Part shown: piece after piece, positions 1 through 13,100 of the stretch
Numbering within the stretch: the stretch's first letter is position 1
How the letters are laid out: every line of letters starts with the position of its first letter
NCBI GenBank assembly: GCA_040954595.2
Contig: CM082577.2
Coordinates: 9,362,001-9,426,000, forward strand
Length of the DNA stretch: 64,000 nucleotides
Direction of reading: 5' to 3'
Source of the DNA: Balanoglossus misakiensis
Taxonomy: Eukaryota; Hemichordata
Notes under the pieces: generated by a model
Databases searched by the model: none
Told to the model about the DNA's origin: nothing
Seen by the model: the letters and a program-made list of their open reading frames with translations, nothing else
Translations under genes and position numbers: made by a program

Positions 1-58
1 CTTTCTTCGCTCTTTTATCTTTATGTGAAGAGGAAGAAAATATGCCAATTCACTCTAC

Positions 59-1193
59 CTGTGCTATTTTGGTTTTCTTCTGCTCAAACGTGAACTGCTG
101 TAAAATCCTGGCACCAGACTGACTTGAAAACTGTTCATGGAATGGATGTAGCAGCTCTACTGATTCTCCAAAGCTGAAAAAAAATCACAAAGGAATATTC
201 TTTACACTGAAATGTTTTTGCAAGTTGGAGTGGTATAGTAAATGATAGAGAGAACTTCTCGAATGATACATGTATATAACCTCTTCTTACATGTAGATAC
301 ATATTTGGAATAATCTGAGAATCCAGACAGCTATAAAAACACATCTGTGAAGCTGGTGTGTAGGTCACCAAACATACCTGCAGACGGCTAACTCTCCCAC
401 TTCCAACCATGTCAGTGCATTACTAATGACAGCTAGTGATTCGAATGCAAGCTGAAAATCAAGATGGAAAATTGAAAGTCATATTGCGCTGCGCCCATTT
501 AAATAATAAACTCACGTCAATGCATTCACAACTGGTGGTGTTAATCTGGTGTATAAAGAAAGTGTTAATCTACACTCATGTAATGTTTAAGTTGAACATA
601 ATTACTCATCTCTACATGAGCCCAGAATCTGTCACTGTACCGATCATTTGGCACTCTGCAATCATCACCACAGTAACACATAAATAAAAAACAAACATCT
701 TTTTAACAGCACTGAACAAAAAGAAATTTACCAATGCTGTGTTGCATTACACATTACCTGTTTTGAGTGATTATCGGCCATACTGGAGGAATCATCCACA
801 GCCAACATGATTTGGTAGTTGCGCTTGCTCGGTTTTGTCCGACGTAACCAAATCTTGTCCTTCCTAAACTGACTTGCTATGTAGGGAATGACTTTTCTCA
901 TGTTTAGTCTCTTGCCTGTGCGGTAGTCACCTCTATTGGGGTGTGGAGAGAAAAAGTAAGGCAATGGTGAAAATTAACACTCACGGCCAAACGGTAGCTG
1001 TTGAACACACACTCTTGAGGAATACTTCATAACAGTTAATATTTTGTGGCGCGAGACAGCCATAACCTGTAACCCACCTTAATTTAGTTGCCTGTGAAGG
1101 CTCCAAGACCAGTCTCAGTTGTTCACATAATTCTTGAGACAAACTGGAAGTTAGTGATTCGTATCTGTGCCAGGCTTCTTGGGCTACTTTCTC
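59..1193 (-). CDS. MDN1: Midasin exons 93-96: MIDAS (von Willebrand A-like) domain, incomplete (about residues 5406-5565)
   Basis: Exons 1078-1193, 758-932, 378-451, 59-173. The stretch GDYRTGKRLNMRKVIPYIAS leads into YQIMLAVDDSSSMADN, which holds the DxSxS metal-ion-dependent adhesion site motif that binds the UBL domains of NLE1 and WDR12. Exon 96 contains FGESVELLHPFHEQF and ends at KTKIAQ before a donor at 58. The remaining residues of the domain, including its last strand and helix, should be in one more exon to the left of the window. Confidence 0.96.
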
Positions 1194-4100
1194 CTGTGAT
1201 AGTTAAAAAAGTCAGAATAGTACATTGCGGCTCTAAAAACAATAGCAGAATTGAAGATTAGAAAAGGCAAGTTCTTTGATGCACAGGTTGCTATGGTGAT
1301 TGAAAAACATAAAAAAGGTACAGAATGAGAACCTGGTTCACCAGGTCTGTGTACATGTATCAAACATTGCCTGTCAAAAACAAATGTGTATCCATGGTGA
1401 TTTGTACAAGCATACACGCTCACAGTCAAACCCAGTCCATCTCACCTCTTCAGCAGATCCTGCAGTGTGCGTCCACGTTGTCAACTGATCTTCTAACTCG
1501 CACCGCAACTTTTCCACGTCCAACTCACTGGCCCTACTCTCCAATTCCATCAGCACGTCCCTGGCAGTGTGGATGGTGGACTCTCTGTTCCTCTCTTCCG
1601 CCGTCCGATTTCTGTCCCTCTCTCCCTCTCCATCCGCGGTGCCGTCCTCTGCCTGGTCGCCATCTTGTTCTCCGTCACCCACTTCTTCCGAGTCTCGCTC
1701 GCTTTTCAGTTGCGCCAGCGGTAAACTCTCACCTCTGTTTGGGTCCTGACAAGATGCAATGAATCCAATCCAACATGTATCACATCTCATCATATCACAT
1801 CACAACATTTGAATGGAAGAACTTATTCTTCTGAATATAAATGGAATCTGATACTAAGAAATACAGTGCAACCTTCACATAAAGCCACCTCTACAACTGC
1901 AAAACAATGTTCATATAATTTCCAAAACAAACACATACCAAATATCACTCCTGTATACAAGACAACTGTGGAATAATTACACCCAGAATATTCCAAAAGG
2001 TGTCCTCAGAAATCTGGCTCTACTCAAAACAAAAATCTCATCTACAAGATCATAAATGTATGACCCAATGTTTGTTTTTCTCACCGTGTCATCTTGAACA
2101 TCCTTCAGGGGTTGTATATTCTCTTCGTCGCCCGTTTCCATGGCCTCCACATCGCTATCACTCTCCACATTTGGCACGGCTTGTTCCTGTTGCTGTTGTT
2201 CTTGGGTTGCCGCGTCCAACGTCTGTGCGTCATGTTGTGACGAGTCTTTCATGTGTTCGTACAAGTCAGACTCCATCTTCTCTTCCTGGGTGCAAAAAAT
2301 CAACATGCAAATGTGTCAGGTCATTTCTGAGTATACTAGGTGTGCAAATAATCAATGTACACTGAGGCATATTTAACCCCTTTCACCCCTAATACCCTCT
2401 TATACAGGTCCAACTTTACTATAGGAAACAATGGATTTTGACTGAACCATGGTGGTGAAAGGGCCAATGGCATGCAGTGAACATTATTAACAGGGAAGCA
2501 TTTTTGCCTCATTAGTTTTGTTCTGTTAATAGGGGGATATAAATCCACGATTTCTACATCAGTTCTGCTATCACGGAATAAAACAACATAATGAACGTAA
2601 ATTAATGTGAACTCTTCTACCAGTCTTCATCTTGAAATAATCGCAACAGTTACCTTGTTCTCCTGTTCCTCGCTCTGTGGATTACCCTGTTCCTGCTTAT
2701 CCACCGTTTTCAGTCTCCTCTCCACCTTCTCATCGGTCGATCCCAGACTACGGTTGCTGCTCGACTGCCCTGGCTTTCTCTTCTGATGCTGAACACAAAA
2801 TAGTAAGAAAGAAATAGTTATGCAGTGCTCCTGAGAATCATTCAGATGGAACTGCCACTGACTGAAGGATAACAGTTGTAAGAACGGTTCTAAACAACTT
2901 GTGTCCATGAAGTTCCACTTCAGGACTGTGCAGAAGTGTGGCAAAAAAATAAAATTCTCACTGTTTTTTTGAGGATATGCCATTACTCAATCACACATAC
3001 CCAAGATGAAGTATTTGTCTGTGATTGATAAATAGCTCAATGTGGTATTCCCACACACGTTTGAAATGTAGCTTATCAGGACAACAGGAAATTCAAAGAA
3101 AGTTGAGTCAGTCATGTTTTCATTACAAGTCAGGAAGCTTGTCATTTTTTGAGATACCCCTCCCGTAAATACTCATTTGACGTTTCTTTTACCTGTTGTT
3201 GATGTTTAGCATTGCTCTGTATCTTATCAGAGACCATGTCACCTTCGTGGCCTTCGTCTCTTTCAGACTCTGCAGTTCCAGTTCCATGTTCCTGTCAAGA
3301 AATTCAAATTAATAAACTCAGTCACTTACAGATAACTCAGTCACAACTTATAGGTACCTTGGCATCACATCCAGGTTTAACCAAGTGAAGGTGTTGACAA
3401 TGCCAATGTACTGCTAAAACAATGAATTACATGTACATTGTACACATGAAAAAATATGCAATACACAATGCCCATTCAATGTAGAATTTGTTACCTCTTT
3501 CTTGTCTTTTTCTTCACTCTTCCCAGCATGCTGTTCCACATTGTCACTGAGCTGTATGGGGTCCTGGCTGGCCTCTGTCTTCCCATAATCCTCTGCTGCT
3601 TCTGCCGTTTCTTTGGTTTCACTTGGATCTTCCCCTTTCTTCTCCTCATCAGGGACATTCTCGTCTTCCTCCATTTGCTTGTCATCCTAGCGGTGAGATC
3701 CATTTGTCATTTGGTATGCATAAATGCTCAAGGTATATTATATCAACTAAATTTGAAATAATTATGGTTTTACTTCAAAATAGTTTACTTTTAAATTCAC
3801 AAATAAAAATCAAGATAATTTCTTTGTTTCTTCGTTGGAGAATGATTGAAGAATGATTTGCAGTGGTCAGATGTTGATTTATTTGCATAATTTCACCAAA
3901 ACACTGATCATTCAGAAACAAGTTTTTGAGACGCTTGCATTTTCCTGCCAGAATTTAATGAGAAGTCACGCTAAATTCTTGACTGATGGAAAGTCATTTT
4001 TACCTGATGTGGCGGTACTTTATCTTTTCCCATTTCTCTGTCTTCCTCTTGGCCTTCTTCCTCGTCTTTCTCATCTCCTTCCCCATCAACATCCATCTTA

Positions 4101-7100
4101 TTATCTTCCGCCTCTTCTTCATCACCATCATCTCCATCTTCTTTTGCATCTGCTATTTCTTCCTTTTGATTTCCGTCGTCTGGATTTGTCTCTTCCGCGT
4201 TTTCCTCCTCCTTGTCATTTTCAGTCACATCTTCCATTTCTGGGATTTCTTTCGCTTCAATTTCAAACGGGTTTTCTTCTGTAAAAAATCAGAAACTCCA
4301 TTGGTTAGATGAATCCTCATGATATTTCTGCCAAAGTCTATAAAATGCCTTACTTTCCATTCAATATGGAGAAAATACTCAAGACGTACACAGAGTCAGA
4401 TCAAAGGAGTTGCGTATTAACATTTAGATACCATTTCGTAGAGGTGAACATCCAGTATCAAAGTATATGTAACAGTATCAGCTTTCCAGGAGCAAATTTT
4501 AGTAGTCTAGAATTTTCAAGGATTTTCCATGAAAACTGAGATCATTACCTTCCTGAGCACCCTCCTCGCCATCTTCCCCTTTCTCCTCATCTTCTTTCCC
4601 GTCCAAATTGAGATCCTCCGGCAGATCCAGTTCCTCTGTGCATTCCGGTGGGTCTTGCTTTGCATTCTCTGGATTAATCTTGTTGTCATCGAATTCACTC
4701 TGACGAAGGAAAACATAAGACAAAAATTAATTAAACCCTTTCACCCAATATTTCCCTCTATAGAATCTACCTTTACCATAGAACACGATGAATGCATATA
4801 ATTATAATGACACATCAATAATTCCAAACTTTTTAGTTTACATAACACAAACTTTTCCATAATAAGACTACTAAAATTATTGAATCACTGAATATTAGAC
4901 TCACTTCATCCTTTGGTTCAAGATTGTGAGGTTGTACATCTTTCTCTTCTTCCTTCTCGTCCTTTTTCTTCTTGTCATCTTCCTTATCATCAACGTCACC
5001 TGATGTGTGGAGATATGAGATGTCAGAAATGGAGATGGAAAATTCAAAATAAAAATTGAACTGAATGAAGTCATACGTGATGCCAGTTCATTTTCAGTTA
5101 TAACATCTCATGTGTATAGATTGCTTTTAATCTTAAATTGTCACAGGAGTACAGTTTTGAAATTCTTAGTGGCACACATTTGTGGACTGTACTATTCTCC
5201 TTCAATGAACAGGTGTTTACACAGACACTGATCACTAGAGTACGCATGTATGTTTTCACACTCCTGACATCTGATGTCTTACCCTGATTATCGTCCTTGG
5301 CAACGGTCTGCGTTTCTTCCTCATCCATACCGGGTCCCACTTCCTCTTTCTCCTCTTTCTTGTCTTCTTCATCTGCATCGTCATCTTCGTCGTCACTCCC
5401 CCACATTCTCTCATCAAGCTTCTCATTTTCATCTCCAACATCACCCATCTGTTTATCCAGCTCGTTCTCGTCGTCGCCTTCGCTCTCATCACCAGAGCCT
5501 TCATTTTGTTCTGAAGTACAAAAAGGGCAATTAATGGTATATGGTCACCTATGGAAAATTAGCTATAGTTACATTTGTACCATAGCAAATTGAGATCTAG
5601 CGCCAATCACAGATTTTCAGTGGGTGGCATACACAAAAAAAAGAGCGCCACCGTATGTTCTTTAGATCGCTCAAATACGCCATTTCAGCCATATATGGGC
5701 GTATGTAAATTAGAGGTGACTATACCTTTAAGACAGAACAGTGACACTACTTTTATAAGCAACTAAAATCTTGACAAATATAACAAGAGCTGCCTGAAAA
5801 ATAAACACTGTGTCAGGTTGGACTATAATCTTGATATGCATGGGAAATTGCTTCACTACTTTTTAGCCTGGTGCTTCAACTTCTTGCCAGGTCACCTCAC
5901 TAAAAAGTACATTTTCCATAGCAAACATGCCTGTAGAAATGATAATATGTACATGTACTCTGAAGCAAGACTTAAAAAATCTACTATCTGCAAAACTATA
6001 CATGAACAGGGGTCTAGGAAGTTCTGTATTGGAGGGTTTCATGAGCACAAGAAACACCAACTTGGGATGAAAATCAAGGAGACTGCATCAGACACATTAC
6101 CTGTTTTCTCCACATCATGAAGCTTGCCCTCAAAGTCTTCAGACATCTCAATACCTTCCTTCTCATCTTCAATGTCAGGTTGATCATCAAAATTGTCTTC
6201 CTTGTTTTCCTCGCCTGGGTTTTTCACATCTTGCACCTAAAAGAAACATTTTAAATGTCATTTTTCGTGTCTCCCTCCAATCTGGCAAGCAAGCACTGGA
6301 ATGAAAACTAAATATGTATCTTTCTGTGTGTTTGCCTGCTATGTGTGACAAAAATCCCGTGTTACAGTATGGGTTATTTCCAAATCATCTTGGCAAAGCT
6401 TAGAAGTCATTCTGACCTGGTCTTCATTTTCGATCTGATCACTGACGTCCTTGACGCCTTCTCCGTCACCAATACCACCGGCTTCGATGTCTTCAAACTG
6501 TGTGGAGCCCTCACCGCCAGCTTCGTCGCTGAACTCAGCAGGCAGACAGAACCCCTGCATGATCAGAAACAAGAACATGTAAAAAGTCTAGTCGAGTCCA
6601 CACAGCTTGCAAACCCACGCACATGCCGTGCAGGCGTCGTCAGAGTCAAGAACATGTGGTGACCTCGTTGCCGAGGCATCGCATTTGGAGTTCTATTGAC
6701 ATGCAAAATTGCAAAATTGATGGCAGTAGACTTCGACTCCAGACCCTGTGAGTGAGTCTATCTAAAACATATTGGGTCTAGATTCCACACTAGCTCAGTT
6801 GTGGAGGAGTAATTCTTTCACTTGGTTTCATAAGGTTCCGTGACAATGTCAGTGCACCATAAACACAAGTGTGAAAGTATCTATGATAGTGTGATAGCGA
6901 CATTTGCAGTAGATGTCCAAAATATATTGGCATTACTTGTATACCCGTGGTCCTAATGATTACATTTACATGTACTACATGTACTATTGGATGGATCATT
7001 CCCTACCTTTGTTGCAAGCTCCGAGAATATTCCCAGCAGCACAGACAGCAGTTTGCACGTCGTACGGTGACTGGCAAGCGTGGATGTCAGGTGATGATGA

Positions 7101-10100
7101 ACGACTCCGCTGTACTGGTGAAGGAGAGGTATCACGTGGACCAGGCAATCAACGTAGGTATCGCAAGCCTGATAAATTGAAAAAGAAAGCAGCGATTGGT
7201 TATATAAAGAAAATAATTTCACCGTTCTATGGTGTACAGCATGTGTGTGTTGATTCAAGAAGAAAATGACACATGCTTTGCATAGTAGACAGTGATGTCT
7301 TCTCCGGCTATTTTTGGAAGATGATACAATAATTCATGTAAGATCCCTAAGCCTGTGTTTTTATTGCGAGATATTAACATTTATCAAAACACGGAGTACC
7401 AGAATACCATGAAATTTTACAAAGATGTTGCAAAAACAATAAATAGTTTGACCTTGTGATAAAGCCTATATAAGCCATAAAATTGTTTAAAGGAAACTTT
7501 TTATCGAGATCATAGAAGATCTACAATTAGATAAGACTTGTAATATTACCTTGATGTCTTCCTGTGATTGGCAACTGTCTCGTACAGTTCTAATTTTCAA
7601 GATGAGATCAGACACACTGGTGTTGATTTTTGCCAGGTCTAAGTTTCTTCGATCAGCGTCTAAACCAGCACTAAGCAATTTCCCAAAGTGATCCTCCTGT
7701 AGTTGACTGGCCATGTCTTCGTTTTCTGGAACAAAAATGTACAGGAATATTTGAGTGTCCATATTTGAGGTAAAACTTTCCTGGGGTTAATTTTCCTTAA
7801 GTGATTTTCAAGGTACATGTACTTTTATAAAAAATTCCTGTAAAATGTACCTGTATCATCTGGATTTTTATCATCTTTTGCGCTTTCTTTGACATCGCTT
7901 TCTCTGGAACTTGTTGATTTGACCATCTTCTGAATGGCCACCAATATCCTGGTGAGAACGGTTTCCACTTTTTCTAGGTGCTCGGAGCCAGCCTCTCCAG
8001 TTTCACTCTCCCCACCTTCATCCTCTCTGTCTGCAGAAACCAGTTCTCTGACACTGTTCAGCCAATCGTTGAACTTGGTCATTCGGGATGTGATTTCGTC
8101 TTTGGCGAGTATCAGTGATGAGACCAGTGGGGAAGATTCCTTGGGCGTGCTGAAGAGACAGACCATCTTTTCCAAGGATGCGCATATGTGCTGGAATTCT
8201 GGGTAGACACTTGAAAGGAGGCTGACCTCTGACCTGCATAGATGAAGAGAAAAAAAGACATATACAATGTACATTGTATTATGATGTAGTGGTACTATCA
8301 TGACATATTCTATCATATGTCGTAAATTAACTGATGTAGTATTGTAAATTATGTGACGTAAAATCTCTCAAACTATTGTAAGTGGTAAACTTCATTATTA
8401 GAATGGTTTTGCCTCATAAAACATTCAGATCACAAGTTTCAGTATTGCAATGCTATGGAATTTTTTAAATCTATCTTACCAGGTGACAATGTATGGTGAT
8501 GAAGTCTTACAGAACGATGAAATCTTTAGAGTGAGGCTGTCCAGTTTTCCTTTCACACTTTTCACCTTCGACAAAGACTCCTGCAGAATAGTAAATTGTC
8601 AGTAAGTACCATTATGGAAAAAGCAAATCAACCGTTTCCACGAAAAAAGATTACTGATATCTACAGTAATTATGCATGCATCTCCGCTTACCTGGACAAT
8701 TTCCGACAATTCAGTCCATGCACCATCTCCCTTCCTTGCAAGCTCCATCCTGGCGACCTCACTCGGTGGCACAGGCGACGGATGCACATATTCACCCTCT
8801 CTCTTCTCAGGACAACACTGCACAATCAGTTCAAACTGCTGCAGCACGTCCAGGGTTGTGTCGGCCAGTTCTTTGGTGGTGTCTATCCACTGGCAGAGCG
8901 CCCCCTGTGGTGGTACTCGGCTACAGGGCATAGCAACCGCACTGTCTGGACTTCCAGATTTGGAGCAATCTCGCCGAAGCTGTTCTAGAATCTTCAGCTG
9001 ATTTCTGGGAAATGGCACGTGACAAAACTTGATTATTACACACTTTACTTAAACACCCCCAATCTTACGTGCAGAATTCCTATCTACATGAAGTTGTTCA
9101 CGTTCTGCTGCATCAAAACTAAGACACACAGACATACTAAGACACACAGACATGTACAACAGCCATTTGATAAATAGTAGCCACCTTTGGCAACGTGAAT
9201 GAGGTTGGATCATGCCAGAATGTACATGTACATTGTATATCAAACTTAGCCACTCACTACACCAAAAACTTAGTGGATAATTTCAGCATTTGCAGAGTCC
9301 GTTGAATGGAAACCCCTACCTGACTGAAACTGCACCATTGACAAGTCCAGTTAAATCCTCCCTCTGCCTGTGAATCAGTTCTATGAGATGCTCTGTAAAA
9401 CCTTTGCATCGGTCAATATTGCTGACACCAAGTTCCTGAAAAAGAAGACATCCATCCATTATCATTCAGAATTTAATCCCCTGAATGTACTGTCAGATGC
9501 TGATGTAAAAATAATGCCACCGACAGATCTCACCCTACATCCTAATGCCTACCTTTGATGGTGCAACCATGGCAGCTCGCATGGTGGCACTCCTTGCAAT
9601 ACATCGGTAGTAATACAGCTGACATGTTTCCCATAATGCAACTGCTTCACCTGAAACTTCACCTCTGGAAAAACAGAAATCTTGTAATGAGCATGACCTA
9701 TGACAATAATTTTGACAAAGCTGTAAACCGCTCAACACGCAGTTGTTTTATGGTTGACACATGAAATGGCTCATATTTTTTCTAGTGGCCTACCTGTCAC
9801 AATCAGAACCAGTTTGTAATGGAAATGCAACGCTGACATCGATAGCACCAGTCTGTAAGGCAGAATTTTTATCCCTCTGTTGGGCGTAGGTCAGGCCTTT
9901 TCGGTATGACAGACCGACGGTCGCCAGGTACTTGAAGAGATCAGCCAGGGCTTTTCTCTTTCTCAAGTTGATATGTTTGGCTTCTGATTTCTGTTTCTCT
10001 TTCTCTGCATCCTAGTTTGGTTGAAAATGAAAGAGAGAAAAAATAGAGTGTAAGAACCACGGTGACTTTTAACCCTTTCACCACCATGGTTCAGTCCAAA

Positions 10101-13100
10101 CCCATTGTTTTCTTTGGTAAGGTTGGACCTCTAAAGAGGGAACTGGGGGTGAAAGGGTTAAGTATGCCTTCAGTGTACCTTGAAACACATACCTGAGAAT
10201 TTCAAAGAATGCATTTCCCTGACAGAATGATGTTGGTTTTAACTTATACTAAATACCTTAGTAACATCCAAAGCTTGTAGCTGATGGACTCCTTCAATGA
10301 TCTCGCCAGTGAAGTCCTCTAGAGAGGTGATCAGTTCTGGATACACAGAGCTCTTGAACATCTTGTAACAGAGTCTGGTCATCTTCGTGAAGAGGGACGG
10401 CAGCCTCTGGAACACGCCTTCACTTGAACTCAGAATGCCCACCTTTTCAAAACATGCCTGTTGGGGAAATCAAAGGAATATTAAAAGAGGTGAAATTTGT
10501 GACACATTGGACAGACTTGGATTCTTATATGAAGATTAGATGTATACATCAACCATGTTCATGTTATGCTATCAGGGTATGGGAATTCTCTGTATAACAG
10601 TATTTAGATAGCAGTTTCTCATTTTTTCATCAATCAACCAAAAGGTCGTTCTGTACGTACCTTGAGACTCTGTGATGAAACAAACTTGTTGACATCTGAT
10701 GCCGCAACCGACACCTCTGTCGATTCTTTCTTCTCTTTCTCAGCAATGTTGCTATCAAGGAACATGTTCCTAGCTGGCTCCAACAGGGCACTCTGTAGAG
10801 GACAAAACAGAGGAGAATTTACAAAGCTGAATAAAGAAAATCTTTGTGTGAAATGAAGAATCGGCCAAGGGATGGTGAAACCATAATGTTATTACAATAC
10901 ATGCATTACCCGCGCCGTATGTCAAAATGAATGCTAAAACCACCAGTAAACTCAACTGCATTTTGTTATATACTGCTGATAAGTGAAACTTACACGACAT
11001 GGGTATTTCGATAAATATCTCAAGTGTGAAAACATAACAGTTGTCATTTTATCTGCCATACCTCAAACTTTTTACTGAACCTGTGCAGAGTCCTATGGGA
11101 TTTCTCCACATACTGCTTCATGGCCCAGAAGTTCATGTCACTCCAGCGAGCGATCTTGACAAAACCCTGAAAAGTGCAAGAAAACATAAAAGCATGTAAT
11201 GTACACGTAAACCCATTTAGTGTTTCCATGTTGTGTGCTGACATAAGTAGCCATCTTCTTCATGACTACTTTGTTCAGGGGCATATAAACGTGATTTGTT
11301 TATCATTTTCATTTTTCAGTGATAAAATAATCAAAGTCGTCATGAAACCAATACTTAGCCTCAGCAAGAACAGTAACACTCTTGTTTCACTGTAAAAAAT
11401 GAACCTACCTTCAGCTCTTTCTCAATGGGTTTTCTTAGTTCCTGTAGTTTTGTCTCCACAGCTGGTAGGAATTGCTTGTAGTACTGGTGCACATTCCATA
11501 GTATGGTTAATACTTTCACTGTTGAAAAAAACAACAACACATTTTAAACAAACTTTGAAGAACTTGACATACATGTATTAAATATACAAAACCATTTTAT
11601 GTTACTTAATATTATTTTTTGCTGAGTGTAAGTGTACTAAATGTCTTTGTCAAACACAGCCATGCTACTGTCAACTTCATTAGACAATGTAAGTTGAAAT
11701 AAACCCCCCCCCCCCAACCCCTCTGCCCCTATCCCTGGTTATCCTGCTCTAACCTTGTTCTGGTGTAGATGCTGCATGTACAACCTGACAGTGGAATGCC
11801 ATGAGCATCTGGAGTCTCACAGAGAACTCCCCAACACTGGATCCTTCCATGAACTGCTGCAGGTTTAACACGAATCTGCTCACGCCTTTCGCATCCTCCC
11901 TGCTCTGCTCCTCCCCGGTGGCCATAACAACCGCATCACTCCCTTCATCTTCGCCGTCGTCATCCGAAGGGTTCAGGTAGTACTCGACCAGCTGATACAG
12001 AGTGTACCAACGCTTGCAAGCTTTGAGGGCGTACCTGTAGACCACCATGTCCAGACAGGATGACCAGCAACTGTATCGGAAAAGGAATCACATTTTGTAA
12101 CCAACTTACACGACATGAGTTTCACTTTACTCCTTTTACAGTCTGTACACCATTGCCATCATTAGGATGGGCTGATCGGAACATGTGGATAGCAACACTT
12201 GGTCAAAAATATACGATCACAATTTTCAGGTGAGAATTTCAATGTACATGTACATGTACATGTATGTAACCTTTTGAACCCTGACCATGTGTGACCTACA
12301 TGTACATGTATGACATCATTTGGAAGTTTTCTTCTGAGCTGTGGTTTGATGCCGAGATAACACATTATCTACTTATGCCCCCCCAAAACACAACAAAACA
12401 AAACCCTTTTGCAGTGTTACTAATGACAACTGTTGAATCCCACCTAAAATTTCAGTGATCCACATTCCCAGCAAGCAATGGCATTGACTATACCTGAGTT
12501 CAATCTTTCTCCACTGTATAATCATCTGAGTGATGTTATCTAGATGTGTCTGGACTGAAACTGCTCTGGATGCATTCGACTCCCATTCCTATGGCAACAC
12601 AAAACAAAGGTATTGATTGATTGACAGCGAATGAATGTATGTTGTGAGCAGAAAGATTTTCAGTGTTAAGTACATCTCTTCCAATTGGATTGCAGGAGAT
12701 GTTGGTACATTATTACAAGAACGCTGTACTCCATACTAGGCCATGCTTTCAACAGAAACAGAAAAGACCATGAACACTGGTGAGTGATGATGTACGTGGA
12801 TGTTTGTGAATGTGTGAAAATTTTAGCCATAAAGAGTTCAGTACCTGTGCTTTGAGGAGCAAGACTTCCAAACCCGTCACAAATTTCATCAAAGGACTCA
12901 TCACCGGGAAAGCCAGAATTCTGTTGATAACTTCAATTAACTACATTGTAAAAGAATAAAGAAACAATGAAATTAATCAGTAAAATTCTCACTGCAAACA
13001 GCATGTTTAAGCAGGGAGAAATATTTTTTTTCTGTGTTTATGAAGTTGGAACGATGTAATGCCAGCCTTCTGCAGCAAACTGTTTGATTAAAACCATAGC

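Noticed and set aside
3456-4312. Hydrophobic Phe/Leu-rich plus-strand frames that look like membrane proteins
   Set aside because: Complement of the Asp/Glu/Lys-rich midasin exons (GAA/GAG codons read as TTC/CTC).
8692-8997. Shorter version of midasin exon 77 using the inner acceptor
   Set aside because: It would join as AGC TGA and stop; the acceptor at 9005-9006 restores the frame.
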